The notes under the pieces: generated by a model
The model's database searches: none
What the model was told of the DNA's origin: nothing
Seen by the model: the letters and a program-made list of their open reading frames with translations, nothing else
Position numbers and translations under genes: made by a program
Part shown: piece after piece, positions 1 to 6,555 of the stretch
How the letters are laid out: the number at the start of each line of letters is the position of its first letter
How positions within the stretch are numbered: the stretch's first letter is position 1
DNA from: JBGTGG01 sp041746855
Lineage (GTDB): Bacteria; Bacteroidota; Bacteroidia; Cytophagales; Cyclobacteriaceae
DNA length: 10,021 nt
Direction of reading: 5' to 3'
Assembly: GCA_041746855.1 (NCBI GenBank)
Contig: JBGTGG010000163.1
Span: forward strand, 1-10,021

Positions 1-41
1 ACAGTGACGGCATAAAAACTTATTAACAACACTTTTTTCAT
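1..41 (-). CDS. Partial divergent gene, signal-peptide-like N-terminus
   Basis: Read on the minus strand from an ATG at 41 down to 39, the open frame gives MKKVLLISFYAVT and runs off the left edge of the window. Two lysines followed by a hydrophobic stretch look like the start of a Sec signal peptide or lipoprotein signal. Only about 13 codons are present, so no function can be given. The gene would be divergent from the TetR-family regulator, with a 95-bp gap between start codons that holds the palindromic operator at 95-114. Genes placed this way are often targets of the neighbouring TetR protein. The call rests only on the start codon, the open frame and the residue pattern. Confidence 0.5.
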   Translation of the reverse strand, partial: MKKVLLISFYAVT

Positions 42-94
42 AGCATCAATATCGGAAAACCAGAAAATATTTAAAATAAACTATTCAAATCCAT

Positions 95-114
95 AATATA
101 CCGATCGGTATATT
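95..114. promoter_or_regulatory. Perfect 20-bp palindrome, probable TetR-family operator
   Basis: The sequence AATATACCGATCGGTATATT is its own reverse complement over all 20 positions, centred between 104 and 105. The core TACCGATCGGTA resembles sites bound by TetR-family dimers. It lies 22 bp upstream of the chosen start of the TetR gene and between that gene and a divergent one. It overlaps a TAnnTTTG element at 111-118, so a bound dimer should block transcription. Autoregulation, and perhaps control of the divergent gene, is inferred from position. Confidence 0.8.
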
Positions 115-118
115 TTTG
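111..118 (+). promoter_or_regulatory. Bacteroidota-type -7 element for the TetR-fabF operon
   Basis: TATTTTTG matches the Bacteroidota -7 consensus TAnnTTTG. Its first four bases are shared with the palindromic operator. A start site a few bases downstream would give a leader of about 12 nt before the ATG at 137. A second match sits at 120-127 but is too close to the ATG to be the main promoter. No clear -33 TTTG is visible at the expected distance. Confidence 0.45.
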
Positions 119-136
119 TTATTTTTGTCATGCATC

Positions 137-727
137 ATGGGTAAAGCAGAAAAAACGCGCCAATTCATTGCTGAAAAAACAGCCCCCATCTTCAACAAGA
201 AGGGATTTGGCGCTACTTCTTTGTCGGATTTAACCAACGCCACGGGTCTCACGAAAGGCGCGCTTTATGGAAATTTCAAAGACAAAGAAGAAATTCGGAT
301 GGCGGCTTTTGGGTATGCGCTGAATGAAGTTAGGTCGGTAGCAAAGGATAAACTTGCTCAGGCGAAAACCTTTAAAGGGAAACTAACCGCGCTGATAGGA
401 TTTTTTGCTTCCTATGTTTTATCGCCACCCGTAGAAGGTGGATGTCCACTGTTGAATACCGCGATAGAAGTGGATGATGGTGATCCGCACATGCGCGCTG
501 TTGTGGTGAAAGAACTCAACGCGATGATCCACTATATTTCGTGGTTGTTGGAAAAAGGAATCGCAGCCAACGAATTTAAATCCGACATTAACCCAAAAGC
601 TTTGGCCTACACATTCTTCTGTAGCATTGAAGGGGCGTTGATGTTCTCACGTGTAGAAAAGTCAAAAGAACCGATGAATATAATCGTAGACCATTGCAAA
701 AATATTTTAGATCAAATCAGTAAATAA
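137..727 (+). CDS. TetR/AcrR-family transcriptional regulator
   Basis: Predicted 196-residue DNA-binding repressor. Residues 1-60 form a typical TetR N-terminal domain: a first helix with EKTRQFIAEKTAPIFNKKGF and a helix-turn-helix ending in GLTKGALYGNFKDKEE, where the ALYGNF recognition helix is characteristic. The rest is an alpha-helical ligand-binding and dimerisation domain whose ligand cannot be read. I chose the ATG at 137; an in-frame TTG at 116 lies inside the -7 element and would add seven atypical residues. A perfect palindrome lies just upstream, so autorepression is likely. The stop is 7 bp before fabF, so the two are probably co-transcribed and the ligand may be lipid-related, by analogy with FabR/FadR-type TetR proteins; this last point is inference. 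Confidence 0.9.
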   Translation: MGKAEKTRQFIAEKTAPIFNKKGFGATSLSDLTNATGLTKGALYGNFKDKEEIRMAAFGYALNEVRSVAKDKLAQAKTFKGKLTALIGFFASYVLSPPVEGGCPLLNTAIEVDDGDPHMRAVVVKELNAMIHYISWLLEKGIAANEFKSDINPKALAYTFFCSIEGALMFSRVEKSKEPMNIIVDHCKNILDQISK

Positions 728-734
728 ATTTCTT

Positions 735-1982
735 ATGGAACAGAAAAGAGTAGTCGTTACAGGATTGGGGGCACTCACCCCGCTGGGAAATACCGTACAT
801 GAATTCTGGAATAACCTAACCGCAGGAAAAAGTGGAGCGGCCAATATCGAAAGCTTCGATACTTCAAAGTTCAAAGTAAAGTTCGCGTGTGAACTAAAAG
901 GTTTTGATCCGCTCAACTATTTTGAAAGATCAGAAATCAGAAAAATTGATCCGTTTACACAATATGCGCTGGTGGCTTCCGATGAAGCGATCAAAGATTC
1001 CAAGTTGGATTTGGATGCAATCGACAAAACACGCGTGGGTGTTATCTGGGGATCGGGCAATGGCGGGTTCACCACTTTTCAAAATGAGATGATGGAATTT
1101 GGAAGAGGCGATGGAACCCCGCGTATCAATCCGTATTTTATTCCGAAAGTAATTGTCGATATCGCTTCCGGTTGGATTTCCATAAAATATGGTTTCATGG
1201 GCTTGAACTTCACCACGGTTTCTGCTTGCGCTACTTCCACCACTTCGATAATTGATGCGATGAATTATATCCGATGGGGAAAAGCGGATATCATTATTAC
1301 CGGTGGATCAGAAGCCGCTGTAAACGCTGCCGGTATTGGTGGCTTTAGTGCGATGAAAGCATTATCAACACGCAACGATGATCCCGCTACTGCCTCACGC
1401 CCCTTCGATGTTGACCGTGATGGATTTGTAATGGGCGAAGGAGCAGGGGCATTGGTGTTGGAAGAGTATGAACACGCCAAAAAACGTGGCGCTAAAATTT
1501 ATGCTGAAGTAGCAGGCGGTGGCATGTCTGCCGATGCCTATCATCTTACTGCTACACATCCCGAAGGAAAAGGGGCGATATTGGGTATGCAGTGGGCGCT
1601 CGAAGACGCAGGGCTAAAACCAGAAGATGTCGATTATTTAAATCCGCATGCCACCTCTACTCCGCTTGGTGATATGAGCGAGATGAAAGCCGTGACAAAA
1701 GTTTTTGGTGAAAACCCATCGCATTTACACTTGAGTGCAACGAAATCTGCGATTGGCCATTTGTTGGGAGCTGCCGGTGCTGCGGAAGCAATCATTTGCA
1801 TTAAAGCCATTGAAACGAAAACTATTCCCCCTACTATCAATACAAAAACTATTGATCCGGAAATGCCACAAGGATTGAATATTGTATTTGGTAAAAAAAT
1901 GGAAAAAGAAATCAAGGTGGCCATGAGCAATACGTTTGGTTTTGGCGGGCATAATGCAACTGCTGTTTTTAGGGAAATTTAG
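735..1982 (+). CDS. fabF: Beta-ketoacyl-ACP synthase II (KAS II)
   Basis: Cytoplasmic condensing enzyme of type II fatty acid synthesis, joining malonyl-ACP to an acyl-ACP. The 415 residues match the usual length. The catalytic triad is intact: Cys165 in VSACATSTTS, His305 in PHATSTPLGD and His342 in KSAIGHLLGAAGA, with the conserved Lys337 just before. The C-terminal SNTFGFGGHNA loop (398-408) carries the Phe gate. HATST in place of the common HGTST is, from memory, frequent in Bacteroidota. The gene follows a TetR regulator after 7 bp and has neither acpP upstream nor rnc downstream, the usual neighbours of housekeeping fabF, so this is probably an additional regulated paralogue with a specialised lipid role. 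A polyketide-type synthase is possible but less likely, since no ACP or tailoring genes are visible. Confidence 0.92.
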   Translation: MEQKRVVVTGLGALTPLGNTVHEFWNNLTAGKSGAANIESFDTSKFKVKFACELKGFDPLNYFERSEIRKIDPFTQYALVASDEAIKDSKLDLDAIDKTRVGVIWGSGNGGFTTFQNEMMEFGRGDGTPRINPYFIPKVIVDIASGWISIKYGFMGLNFTTVSACATSTTSIIDAMNYIRWGKADIIITGGSEAAVNAAGIGGFSAMKALSTRNDDPATASRPFDVDRDGFVMGEGAGALVLEEYEHAKKRGAKIYAEVAGGGMSADAYHLTATHPEGKGAILGMQWALEDAGLKPEDVDYLNPHATSTPLGDMSEMKAVTKVFGENPSHLHLSATKSAIGHLLGAAGAAEAIICIKAIETKTIPPTINTKTIDPEMPQGLNIVFGKKMEKEIKVAMSNTFGFGGHNATAVFREI

Positions 1983-2012
1983 ATGTTTGACATACGACGT
2001 TAGACGTAAGTT

Positions 2013-2042
2013 TTTTGATAGTTATTCGTTTGTCTATACTTG
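2013..2042 (+). promoter_or_regulatory. Weak candidate promoter for the DUF4349 gene
   Basis: TTTTG at 2013-2017 and TATACTTG at 2035-2042 (one mismatch to TAnnTTTG) are 17 bp apart. They would give a leader of nearly 90 nt for the gene at 2137. The rest of the 154-bp gap after fabF holds a near-duplicate heptamer, GACGTTA/GACGTAA (1996-2009), followed by a T-run, but no convincing terminator. Confidence 0.25.
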
Positions 2043-2136
2043 TTGCTGATAGTCCGTTATATCTTAAAAATAATTCAAGAAGCTGTGTCTTTTGGAGTGC
2101 TCTGGGATTTCTCATTAGTTATTCAAAAAAACTTAT

Positions 2137-2949
2137 ATGAGATTTATCTTAATAGTATCTCTATTGACTTTACTTTCTTGTGAACATTCCCGGGAACTTC
2201 GCATGGATAGTGAGGTCAGTAATGACATGATGATAGCCGCTGAGTATTCCGCACCAAATGATGAGCAACCCTCTCCTCTCAACGCCATTATTAAAAAAGC
2301 CAACTACAAATTCCAGGTTGAGAGTGTAGATATCAGCACAAAGAATATTGAAGCCATTGTGAAACAGCACAACGGTTTCGTGGCCGATATGAACCTCGTA
2401 ACGATCAGTACAGAAATATCAAATGCGTTTACCATCCGTGTGCCCTCACAAAATTTTGAAACTTTAATGAGTGCGATGGGAGCAGAAGCCCTTTATACCA
2501 ATTATAAAAGGATTAACACCGAAGATGTTTCAGAAGAATTCATTGATATCGAATCCAGGCTCAAGACAAAAAAGGAAGTCCGGGATCGCTACATTGATAT
2601 TCTAAAAAATAAGGCTAAAACGGTTACAGATGTTTTAAAGGCTGAAGAACAAATCAGAATCCTGCAAGAAGAAATTGAAGCGAAAGAAGGTCGGTTGCGA
2701 TATCTCCAAAGCAAAGTATCACTGAGTACCATTCACCTTGAAATTTACCAACACGTTAGGTTTCAGGAATCCCCGGATGTTTTTGAGAAACCGTATTTCG
2801 TAGAAGCGAAGCAGGGCTTTTTGAATGGATGGTCAATGCTTTTAGGAATTTCACTCTTGCTTGTAAATATCTGGCCATTATTTATCTTAGGCATTGTGAT
2901 TTTCTGGAAGCGCAAGTGGATTAAGAAAAAACTATTTAATAAGGAGTGA
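2137..2949 (+). CDS. DUF4349 domain lipoprotein with C-terminal membrane anchor
   Basis: A 270-residue envelope protein of unknown molecular function. The N-terminus is a lipoprotein signal, with LLSC placing the lipidated cysteine at residue 15. Residues about 50-130 form the alpha/beta part of DUF4349 (VDISTKNIEAIVKQHNGFV, then FTIRVPSQNFETLM). Residues about 130-200, starting TEDVSEEFIDIESRLKTKK, form a long coiled coil typical of the family. Residues 230-256 are a strongly hydrophobic transmembrane segment followed by a lysine-rich cytoplasmic tail (KRKWIKKK). The protein therefore has a lipid at one end and a membrane helix at the other, which suggests the inner membrane with a periplasmic body. 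Its stop codon overlaps the start of the zinc protease gene (GTGA at 2946-2949), so the two are translationally coupled and may work together. No substrate or partner is known to me. Confidence 0.85.
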   Translation: MRFILIVSLLTLLSCEHSRELRMDSEVSNDMMIAAEYSAPNDEQPSPLNAIIKKANYKFQVESVDISTKNIEAIVKQHNGFVADMNLVTISTEISNAFTIRVPSQNFETLMSAMGAEALYTNYKRINTEDVSEEFIDIESRLKTKKEVRDRYIDILKNKAKTVTDVLKAEEQIRILQEEIEAKEGRLRYLQSKVSLSTIHLEIYQHVRFQESPDVFEKPYFVEAKQGFLNGWSMLLGISLLLVNIWPLFILGIVIFWKRKWIKKKLFNKE

Positions 2950-3560
2950 GGTTCATAATTTTTACAGTAATCGTTTTAGCGCTTTATAGTTGCGATTCGC
3001 ACAGACATAACACACATATTGGTATACAATTGTTTGGAGACTTTGATGCTGCATTGGCTGATACAGTATCAGCTTCTATTCGCAGCATTTATGGATTTGA
3101 GGTAAGCATTATACCCAATGTACCTATTCCAAAAAGTACGTATATTAATCAAAAGTCACCGCGTTATCGAGCGGATCAACTGATCAAAATCCTCAAGGAA
3201 ACCAAACCTGATTCTTTAGACTTTATAATTGGGCTAATCGATAAAGATATATCCACAACAAAGAAGGATAGCAAAGGCAACACCATAGAACCTATTTCAA
3301 AATATGAGGATTGGGGAGTCTTTGGATTAGGCTATAGACCAGGAGTCAGCTGTATCGTCTCGACCCATCGATTTCGAGAGACTAATAATAAAAATTTTAT
3401 TGATAGACTAAAAAAGATTTGTGTACACGAAATAGGACACAACCTCGGTCTGCCCCACTGCCCCAATCAGGATTGTGTGATGAGGGATGCAGCTGAATCC
3501 ATTAAAACAATTGATGCTGTGAGTTTAAACCTTTGCTCAACTTGTACTCGAAAAATCTAA
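2946..3560 (+). CDS. Archaemetzincin-type zinc metalloprotease, predicted lipoprotein (M54)
   Basis: Predicted 204-residue secreted metallopeptidase. From H161 it carries the complete archaemetzincin motif: HEIGHNLGLPHC, then four residues, CVM, then exactly 17 residues, then CSTC. His161, His165 and His171 would bind the catalytic zinc, with Glu162 as base and Met179 as the Met-turn. Cys172, Cys177, Cys197 and Cys200 would bind the second, structural zinc. The start is GTG at 2946, overlapping the previous stop; it is the only start that gives the signal peptide MRFIIFTVIVLALYSC, with the lipobox cysteine at 16. AAGGAG directly abuts this start, too close to act as a normal ribosome site. 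Archaemetzincins are usually soluble proteins in archaea and animals, so a lipid-anchored bacterial form is unusual. The substrate is unknown. Confidence 0.88.
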   Translation: MRFIIFTVIVLALYSCDSHRHNTHIGIQLFGDFDAALADTVSASIRSIYGFEVSIIPNVPIPKSTYINQKSPRYRADQLIKILKETKPDSLDFIIGLIDKDISTTKKDSKGNTIEPISKYEDWGVFGLGYRPGVSCIVSTHRFRETNNKNFIDRLKKICVHEIGHNLGLPHCPNQDCVMRDAAESIKTIDAVSLNLCSTCTRKI

Positions 3561-3694
3561 CTCGATTTTCCGGTTTAAAAAAAACTTAACAATCGTTCGA
3601 AACTCTTAAATCAACACTTAGAAATTCATTATTACTTAAAATTGACTCATAACTCAAGTGCGGAACACGTTGCGATTCTGAGTTTAATTGGAAA

Positions 3695-3712
3695 TTCTAA
3701 TAATCTTCTAAT
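3695..3712 (+). promoter_or_regulatory. TTCTAAT direct repeat, candidate OmpR-family operator
   Basis: TTCTAAT occurs at 3695-3701 and again at 3706-3712, an exact 11-bp period with a 4-bp spacer. A related TTTAAT is at 3683-3688. OmpR/PhoB-family regulators bind tandem direct repeats spaced about one helical turn. The pair is just upstream of the candidate promoter of the response regulator gene and resembles the array at 5861-5911. Autoregulation is inferred. Confidence 0.45.
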
Positions 3713-3744
3713 GCTATTGGTTTTCCTACCCGCGTTCAACCGTT

Positions 3745-3752
3745 TACCTTTG
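3745..3752 (+). promoter_or_regulatory. -7 element of the two-component operon promoter
   Basis: TACCTTTG is a full match to the Bacteroidota TAnnTTTG consensus. It would start transcription near 3758, giving a leader of about 45 nt before the ATG at 3803. The nearest upstream TTG (3717-3719) is farther away than ideal for a -33 element, in keeping with an activator-dependent promoter. A short inverted repeat, TTGGT-ata-ACCAA, lies at the predicted start (3757-3769). Confidence 0.5.
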
Positions 3753-3802
3753 AAAATTGGTATAACCAAAGATGGCGTGCTGATGTTTAGATACTGATGT
3801 TA

Positions 3803-4495
3803 ATGAAAAAAATCCTCCTAATTGAAGACGATCCTGGAGTATGCTCGTTCGTAAACCGAAGCCTGGTAGAAGAAGGGTTTGAGGTAAGCATTGCCATGGA
3901 TGGTGAAATAGGACTAAAAATGGCCCGCACTACCAGTTACGATATTGTTCTACTGGATATTATGCTGCCCGCAATCAATGGGCTTGAGGTGTGTCGACAG
4001 CTCCGTACCGAAAACTATAAAAGTCCCATTATTATGCTTACCGCGCTCGGAAGTACGGAAAATGTTGTCATTGGACTTGACACAGGTGCAGATGATTACC
4101 TCGTGAAACCCTTCAAGATTATAGAATTGGTAGCCCGGATACGCACGTTGCTAAGGCGTACCGAAAAATTCGACACCAGTACAGTGAATGAAAACATTTT
4201 GAGCTTTGCCGACCTTGAAGTGGACAATGAAACCAAAACAGTAAAACGGGCAGGCAAAGAAATTTCACTTACTTCCACTGAATATCGTCTCTTGATTATG
4301 TTTATGCGCAACCCAAAGCGCGTGCTTTCCCGCAAAGACATGCTCGATGAAGTGTGGGGCATCAACTTCGATATTGGAACCAATGTTGTTGATGTGTATG
4401 TAAATTACCTACGCAAAAAGCTCGACCACCATGGAGAAGAGAAACTAATCCATACAGTAATCGGAATGGGGTATGTATTAAAGAGAAGCGAATGA
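3803..4495 (+). CDS. OmpR/PhoB-family response regulator
   Basis: A 230-residue DNA-binding response regulator, partner of the kinase that follows. Residues 1-115 are a receiver domain: acidic pocket in LIEDD (Glu8, Asp9, Asp10), phospho-acceptor Asp52 in LLDIMLP, Thr80 in MLTA and Lys102 in VKPF. Residues about 135-228 are a winged-helix Trans_reg_C domain (ISLTSTEYRLLIMFMRNP, then VVDVYVNYLRKKLD and VIGMGYVLK). The ATG at 3803 gives the family's usual MKKILLIEDD start; an in-frame ATG at 3797 would add only ML. The stop overlaps the kinase start (ATGA), so the pair is translationally coupled. The closest well-known types are CusR/CzcR/PhoB-like, but the stimulus cannot be read. Repeats with 11-bp spacing upstream of this gene and of the stress-protein gene are its likely binding sites. 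Confidence 0.93.
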   Translation: MKKILLIEDDPGVCSFVNRSLVEEGFEVSIAMDGEIGLKMARTTSYDIVLLDIMLPAINGLEVCRQLRTENYKSPIIMLTALGSTENVVIGLDTGADDYLVKPFKIIELVARIRTLLRRTEKFDTSTVNENILSFADLEVDNETKTVKRAGKEISLTSTEYRLLIMFMRNPKRVLSRKDMLDEVWGINFDIGTNVVDVYVNYLRKKLDHHGEEKLIHTVIGMGYVLKRSE

Positions 4496-5865
4496 AAATA
4501 CAGAATAAAATCATTTTCATCCTCATTGCCATCTTTCTCCTGTACACCTTACTGTTCAGCGGGTTCATCTATTATTCCATCTCAAACTATGCGTTTACCG
4601 ATTTTTATAAACGCCTCGAAATACGTGCGGTAACAACTGCAAAAATCCAGCTCGAAACAGAAGGTGATGTAAACAGCATCAAAGAAATCCGTCAGGAATA
4701 CCTTGAAAAACTTCCGGATGAAAAAGAATTCATCATTGCAGTGACTAACAATACAATCGATTTCGCGGATGTACCCGAGGAACTCCCTCATTCCTTCCTG
4801 AAAGAAATAATTCAGAAGGGCACTGATAATTTTGGGAATGGAAAAAAATACTATTCAGGGATTAAATATCGCAATGCATTGGGCAAAGAATACATCGTCA
4901 TCATTTCTGCAGAAAACTATTTTCACTCCCACCACATTGCATACCTGCGCAACCTTATGTTCACATCCCTTGCCTATGCATTGCTGCTCAGTATACTTTT
5001 GTCCTACATTTTTTCACAAACCCTCATTCAGCCAATCAACCTGGTGATTGAACGTGTTCAAAAAATAAACTCCGAAAACCTTCACATGCGGCTTCCAATG
5101 CCGAGCAAAAACGATTCACTTGGCAAACTCGTAAGCACCTTCAACGATATGCTAAACCGGCTCGAAACTTCTTTCGAAACGCAAAAAAACTTCATCAGCA
5201 ATGCATCACACGAACTCAATACACCCCTCACTTCCATAATAGGCGAAGCAGACCTCGCCCTTTCGCGTGCCCGGCAGCCCCAGGAATACATTGAAGCCAT
5301 TGGCGTAATGCTAAGGGAGGCTGAGAAACTGGATAAAAAAACAAAAGCACTGTTGCTTTTAGCAGAGACTGGGTTTGATGGCAAATCCCAAAAATTTGAT
5401 AAAGTACGGATCGACCAGTTAGTGCTTGATGTAGTGCAAACGGTTGAAAAAATAAATACGCAAGCAAAAATATGTATCGACTTTAGCCTGCTTCCTGAGA
5501 ATCCTCAGAAATTAAAAATAAAAGGGAACGAACAACTTCTCCATCTTGCAGTCTCCAATATCATCCTTAATGCCTGTAAATACTCCGATAATAAATTGGT
5601 ACAAGTAGCTTTGGCAGCCTCTGACAAAATGGTGATCGTCATCATTCGCGATTCGGGCATTGGAATACCCGAATCAGAAATACCCTATATATATGATCCG
5701 TACTTCCGGGCGTCCAATACTAAAAATTATGAAGGGTATGGAATCGGCCTTCCACTTGCCCGCAATATCATCAAAATGCATGACGGTGAATTAGTCATTT
5801 CATCTGTTGAACACGTTGGCACCACAGTTCAAATAAACATACCGCTGGGAAACTATACACTTTAA
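4492..5865 (+). CDS. HAMP-containing sensor histidine kinase
   Basis: A 457-residue inner-membrane sensor kinase. The first membrane helix is about residues 8-30 and the second about 155-177. Between them lies a periplasmic domain of roughly 120 residues with no motif I recognise, so the signal is unknown. A HAMP linker (about 178-230) leads to the HisKA dimerisation helix with phospho-acceptor His240 in SHELNTPL, where Asn replaces the more usual Arg or Lys. The ATPase domain has the N box NIILNACKYSDN (356-367), the G1 box DSGIGI (387-392), an F-box-like YDPYFRA and the G2 box GYGIGL (415-420), so it should be active. It overlaps the response regulator by ATGA. Its stop codon lies inside the first unit of the repeat array that precedes the stress-protein gene. 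Confidence 0.93.
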   Translation: MKIQNKIIFILIAIFLLYTLLFSGFIYYSISNYAFTDFYKRLEIRAVTTAKIQLETEGDVNSIKEIRQEYLEKLPDEKEFIIAVTNNTIDFADVPEELPHSFLKEIIQKGTDNFGNGKKYYSGIKYRNALGKEYIVIISAENYFHSHHIAYLRNLMFTSLAYALLLSILLSYIFSQTLIQPINLVIERVQKINSENLHMRLPMPSKNDSLGKLVSTFNDMLNRLETSFETQKNFISNASHELNTPLTSIIGEADLALSRARQPQEYIEAIGVMLREAEKLDKKTKALLLLAETGFDGKSQKFDKVRIDQLVLDVVQTVEKINTQAKICIDFSLLPENPQKLKIKGNEQLLHLAVSNIILNACKYSDNKLVQVALAASDKMVIVIIRDSGIGIPESEIPYIYDPYFRASNTKNYEGYGIGLPLARNIIKMHDGELVISSVEHVGTTVQINIPLGNYTL

Positions 5866-5911
5866 TCTGATTTTAATCTCATTCTTAATCCGATTTAATC
5901 TCATCCCTAAT
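5861..5911 (+). repeat. Tandem ~11-bp direct repeats, candidate operator array
   Basis: Five half-sites of the form YNTAAT start at 5861, 5872, 5884, 5894 and 5906 (TTTAAT, TTTAAT, CTTAAT, TTTAAT, CCTAAT), with periods of 11, 12, 10 and 12 bp. The first two full units are TTTAATCTGAT and TTTAATCTCAT, and the latter recurs exactly at 5894-5904. Looser matches continue at 5925 (ATTAAT), 5937 (CTTAAG) and 5947 (TCTAAT). This helical-turn spacing is typical of OmpR/PhoB-family operators; the PmrA-type box YTTAAT-N5-YTTAAT is a close parallel. The array sits between the kinase gene and the stress-protein gene. The regulator that binds it is inferred. Confidence 0.6.
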
Positions 5912-5962
5912 ATTCTCATCACATATTAATAGTATTCTTAAGCCCCTCTAATTCGACCACCA

Positions 5963-5970
5963 TACTTTTG
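5963..5970 (+). promoter_or_regulatory. -7 element of the stress-protein/YoaK promoter
   Basis: TACTTTTG matches TAnnTTTG and lies 20 bp ahead of the ATG at 5991. No TTTG stands at the -33 position. The place is instead taken by CTTAAG (5937-5942), one of the looser half-sites of the repeat array, which is what an activator-dependent promoter would look like. Confidence 0.45.
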
Positions 5971-5990
5971 AATAAAAAAAAACAAAAGCT

Positions 5991-6491
5991 ATGGAAAACA
6001 CGATATTAATACCCACAGATTTTACCGTACAATCATTGAACCTTCTAAAAGAAGCAATGTTAAAAACGAAACACGAAAAAGTACGTGTCATCCTGGTGCA
6101 TGGTGTAAACCTTTCGGATTCTATTACGGATCTTCTTTTCTTTTCAAAAAGCAAACTCATTAAGAAACTTGAAACCAAAGAATTTAAAGACTCTTGCTTG
6201 TTTATGCAGAACCGCTTTAGTTCAAAACTAGCATCCATCTATGTCGACATCTTTACGGGTGTTACGCAATCGGCATTCGAACAATACCTTGCGGGAAACA
6301 AAATTGATGAAGCCTACATCCCGTCACAGACTACCTTCAACAGTAAAAACAGCAGTAGCTTCGACATTGTACCCTACATTCAGAATAGCGATCTCAAAAC
6401 GCATGTAATTGATATTGAGAATGAAAAAGAATCCACCTGGAAGGAAATGGATCAGTTGGCAACGTTGTTTTTCAATACCAGCCATTCTTAA
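5991..6491 (+). CDS. Degenerate universal stress protein (UspA-like)
   Basis: A 166-residue cytoplasmic protein. The start MENTILIPTDFT is the standard first strand of the Usp fold, with Asp10 at the nucleotide-contact position, and VRVILVHGV (about 31-39) is the second strand. The end of the family's usual ATP site, GxxGx9GS, is absent: where a sequence such as VMGTHG is expected there is EAYIPSQTTFNSKNSSS. It may therefore be a non-nucleotide-binding Usp. The overall length is near that of a single Usp domain. It stands downstream of the two-component genes behind the repeat array and a -7 element, and 64 bp ahead of the YoaK-family gene, with which it is probably co-transcribed. A role in the stress response to the kinase signal is inference. 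Confidence 0.7.
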   Translation: MENTILIPTDFTVQSLNLLKEAMLKTKHEKVRVILVHGVNLSDSITDLLFFSKSKLIKKLETKEFKDSCLFMQNRFSSKLASIYVDIFTGVTQSAFEQYLAGNKIDEAYIPSQTTFNSKNSSSFDIVPYIQNSDLKTHVIDIENEKESTWKEMDQLATLFFNTSHS

Positions 6492-6555
6492 AAGAGGTTG
6501 ATTTCAACTTCCCCCTGAATGTTAATTCTTTGATGACTTTTTGATACGCTAAACT

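Noticed and set aside
1996..2016. Heptamer near-duplicate GACGTTA/GACGTAA with an ACGT-tag-ACGT hairpin and a T-run after fabF
   Set aside because: The stem is only four base pairs and there are fewer than two exact repeat copies; not enough for a terminator or a repeat family without genome comparison.
3554..3590. Possible terminator after the zinc protease gene (AAAATC/GATTTT arms) and a TTTAAA/CTTAAC pair spaced 11 bp
   Set aside because: The stem is AT-only with six pairs and is followed by an A-run rather than a T-run; the half-sites are too common in AT-rich DNA to claim.
3757..3769. Inverted repeat TTGGT-ata-ACCAA near the predicted start of the two-component transcript
   Set aside because: Five-base arms are expected by chance at this length; recorded with the promoter only.
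5082..5467. Two overlapping minus-strand open frames inside the histidine kinase gene
   Set aside because: They oppose conserved HisKA coding sequence and have no start context or family features.
6497..6508. GTTGA-tt-TCAAC inverted repeat upstream of the YoaK gene
   Set aside because: Short and without a promoter element beside it; too weak to call an operator.
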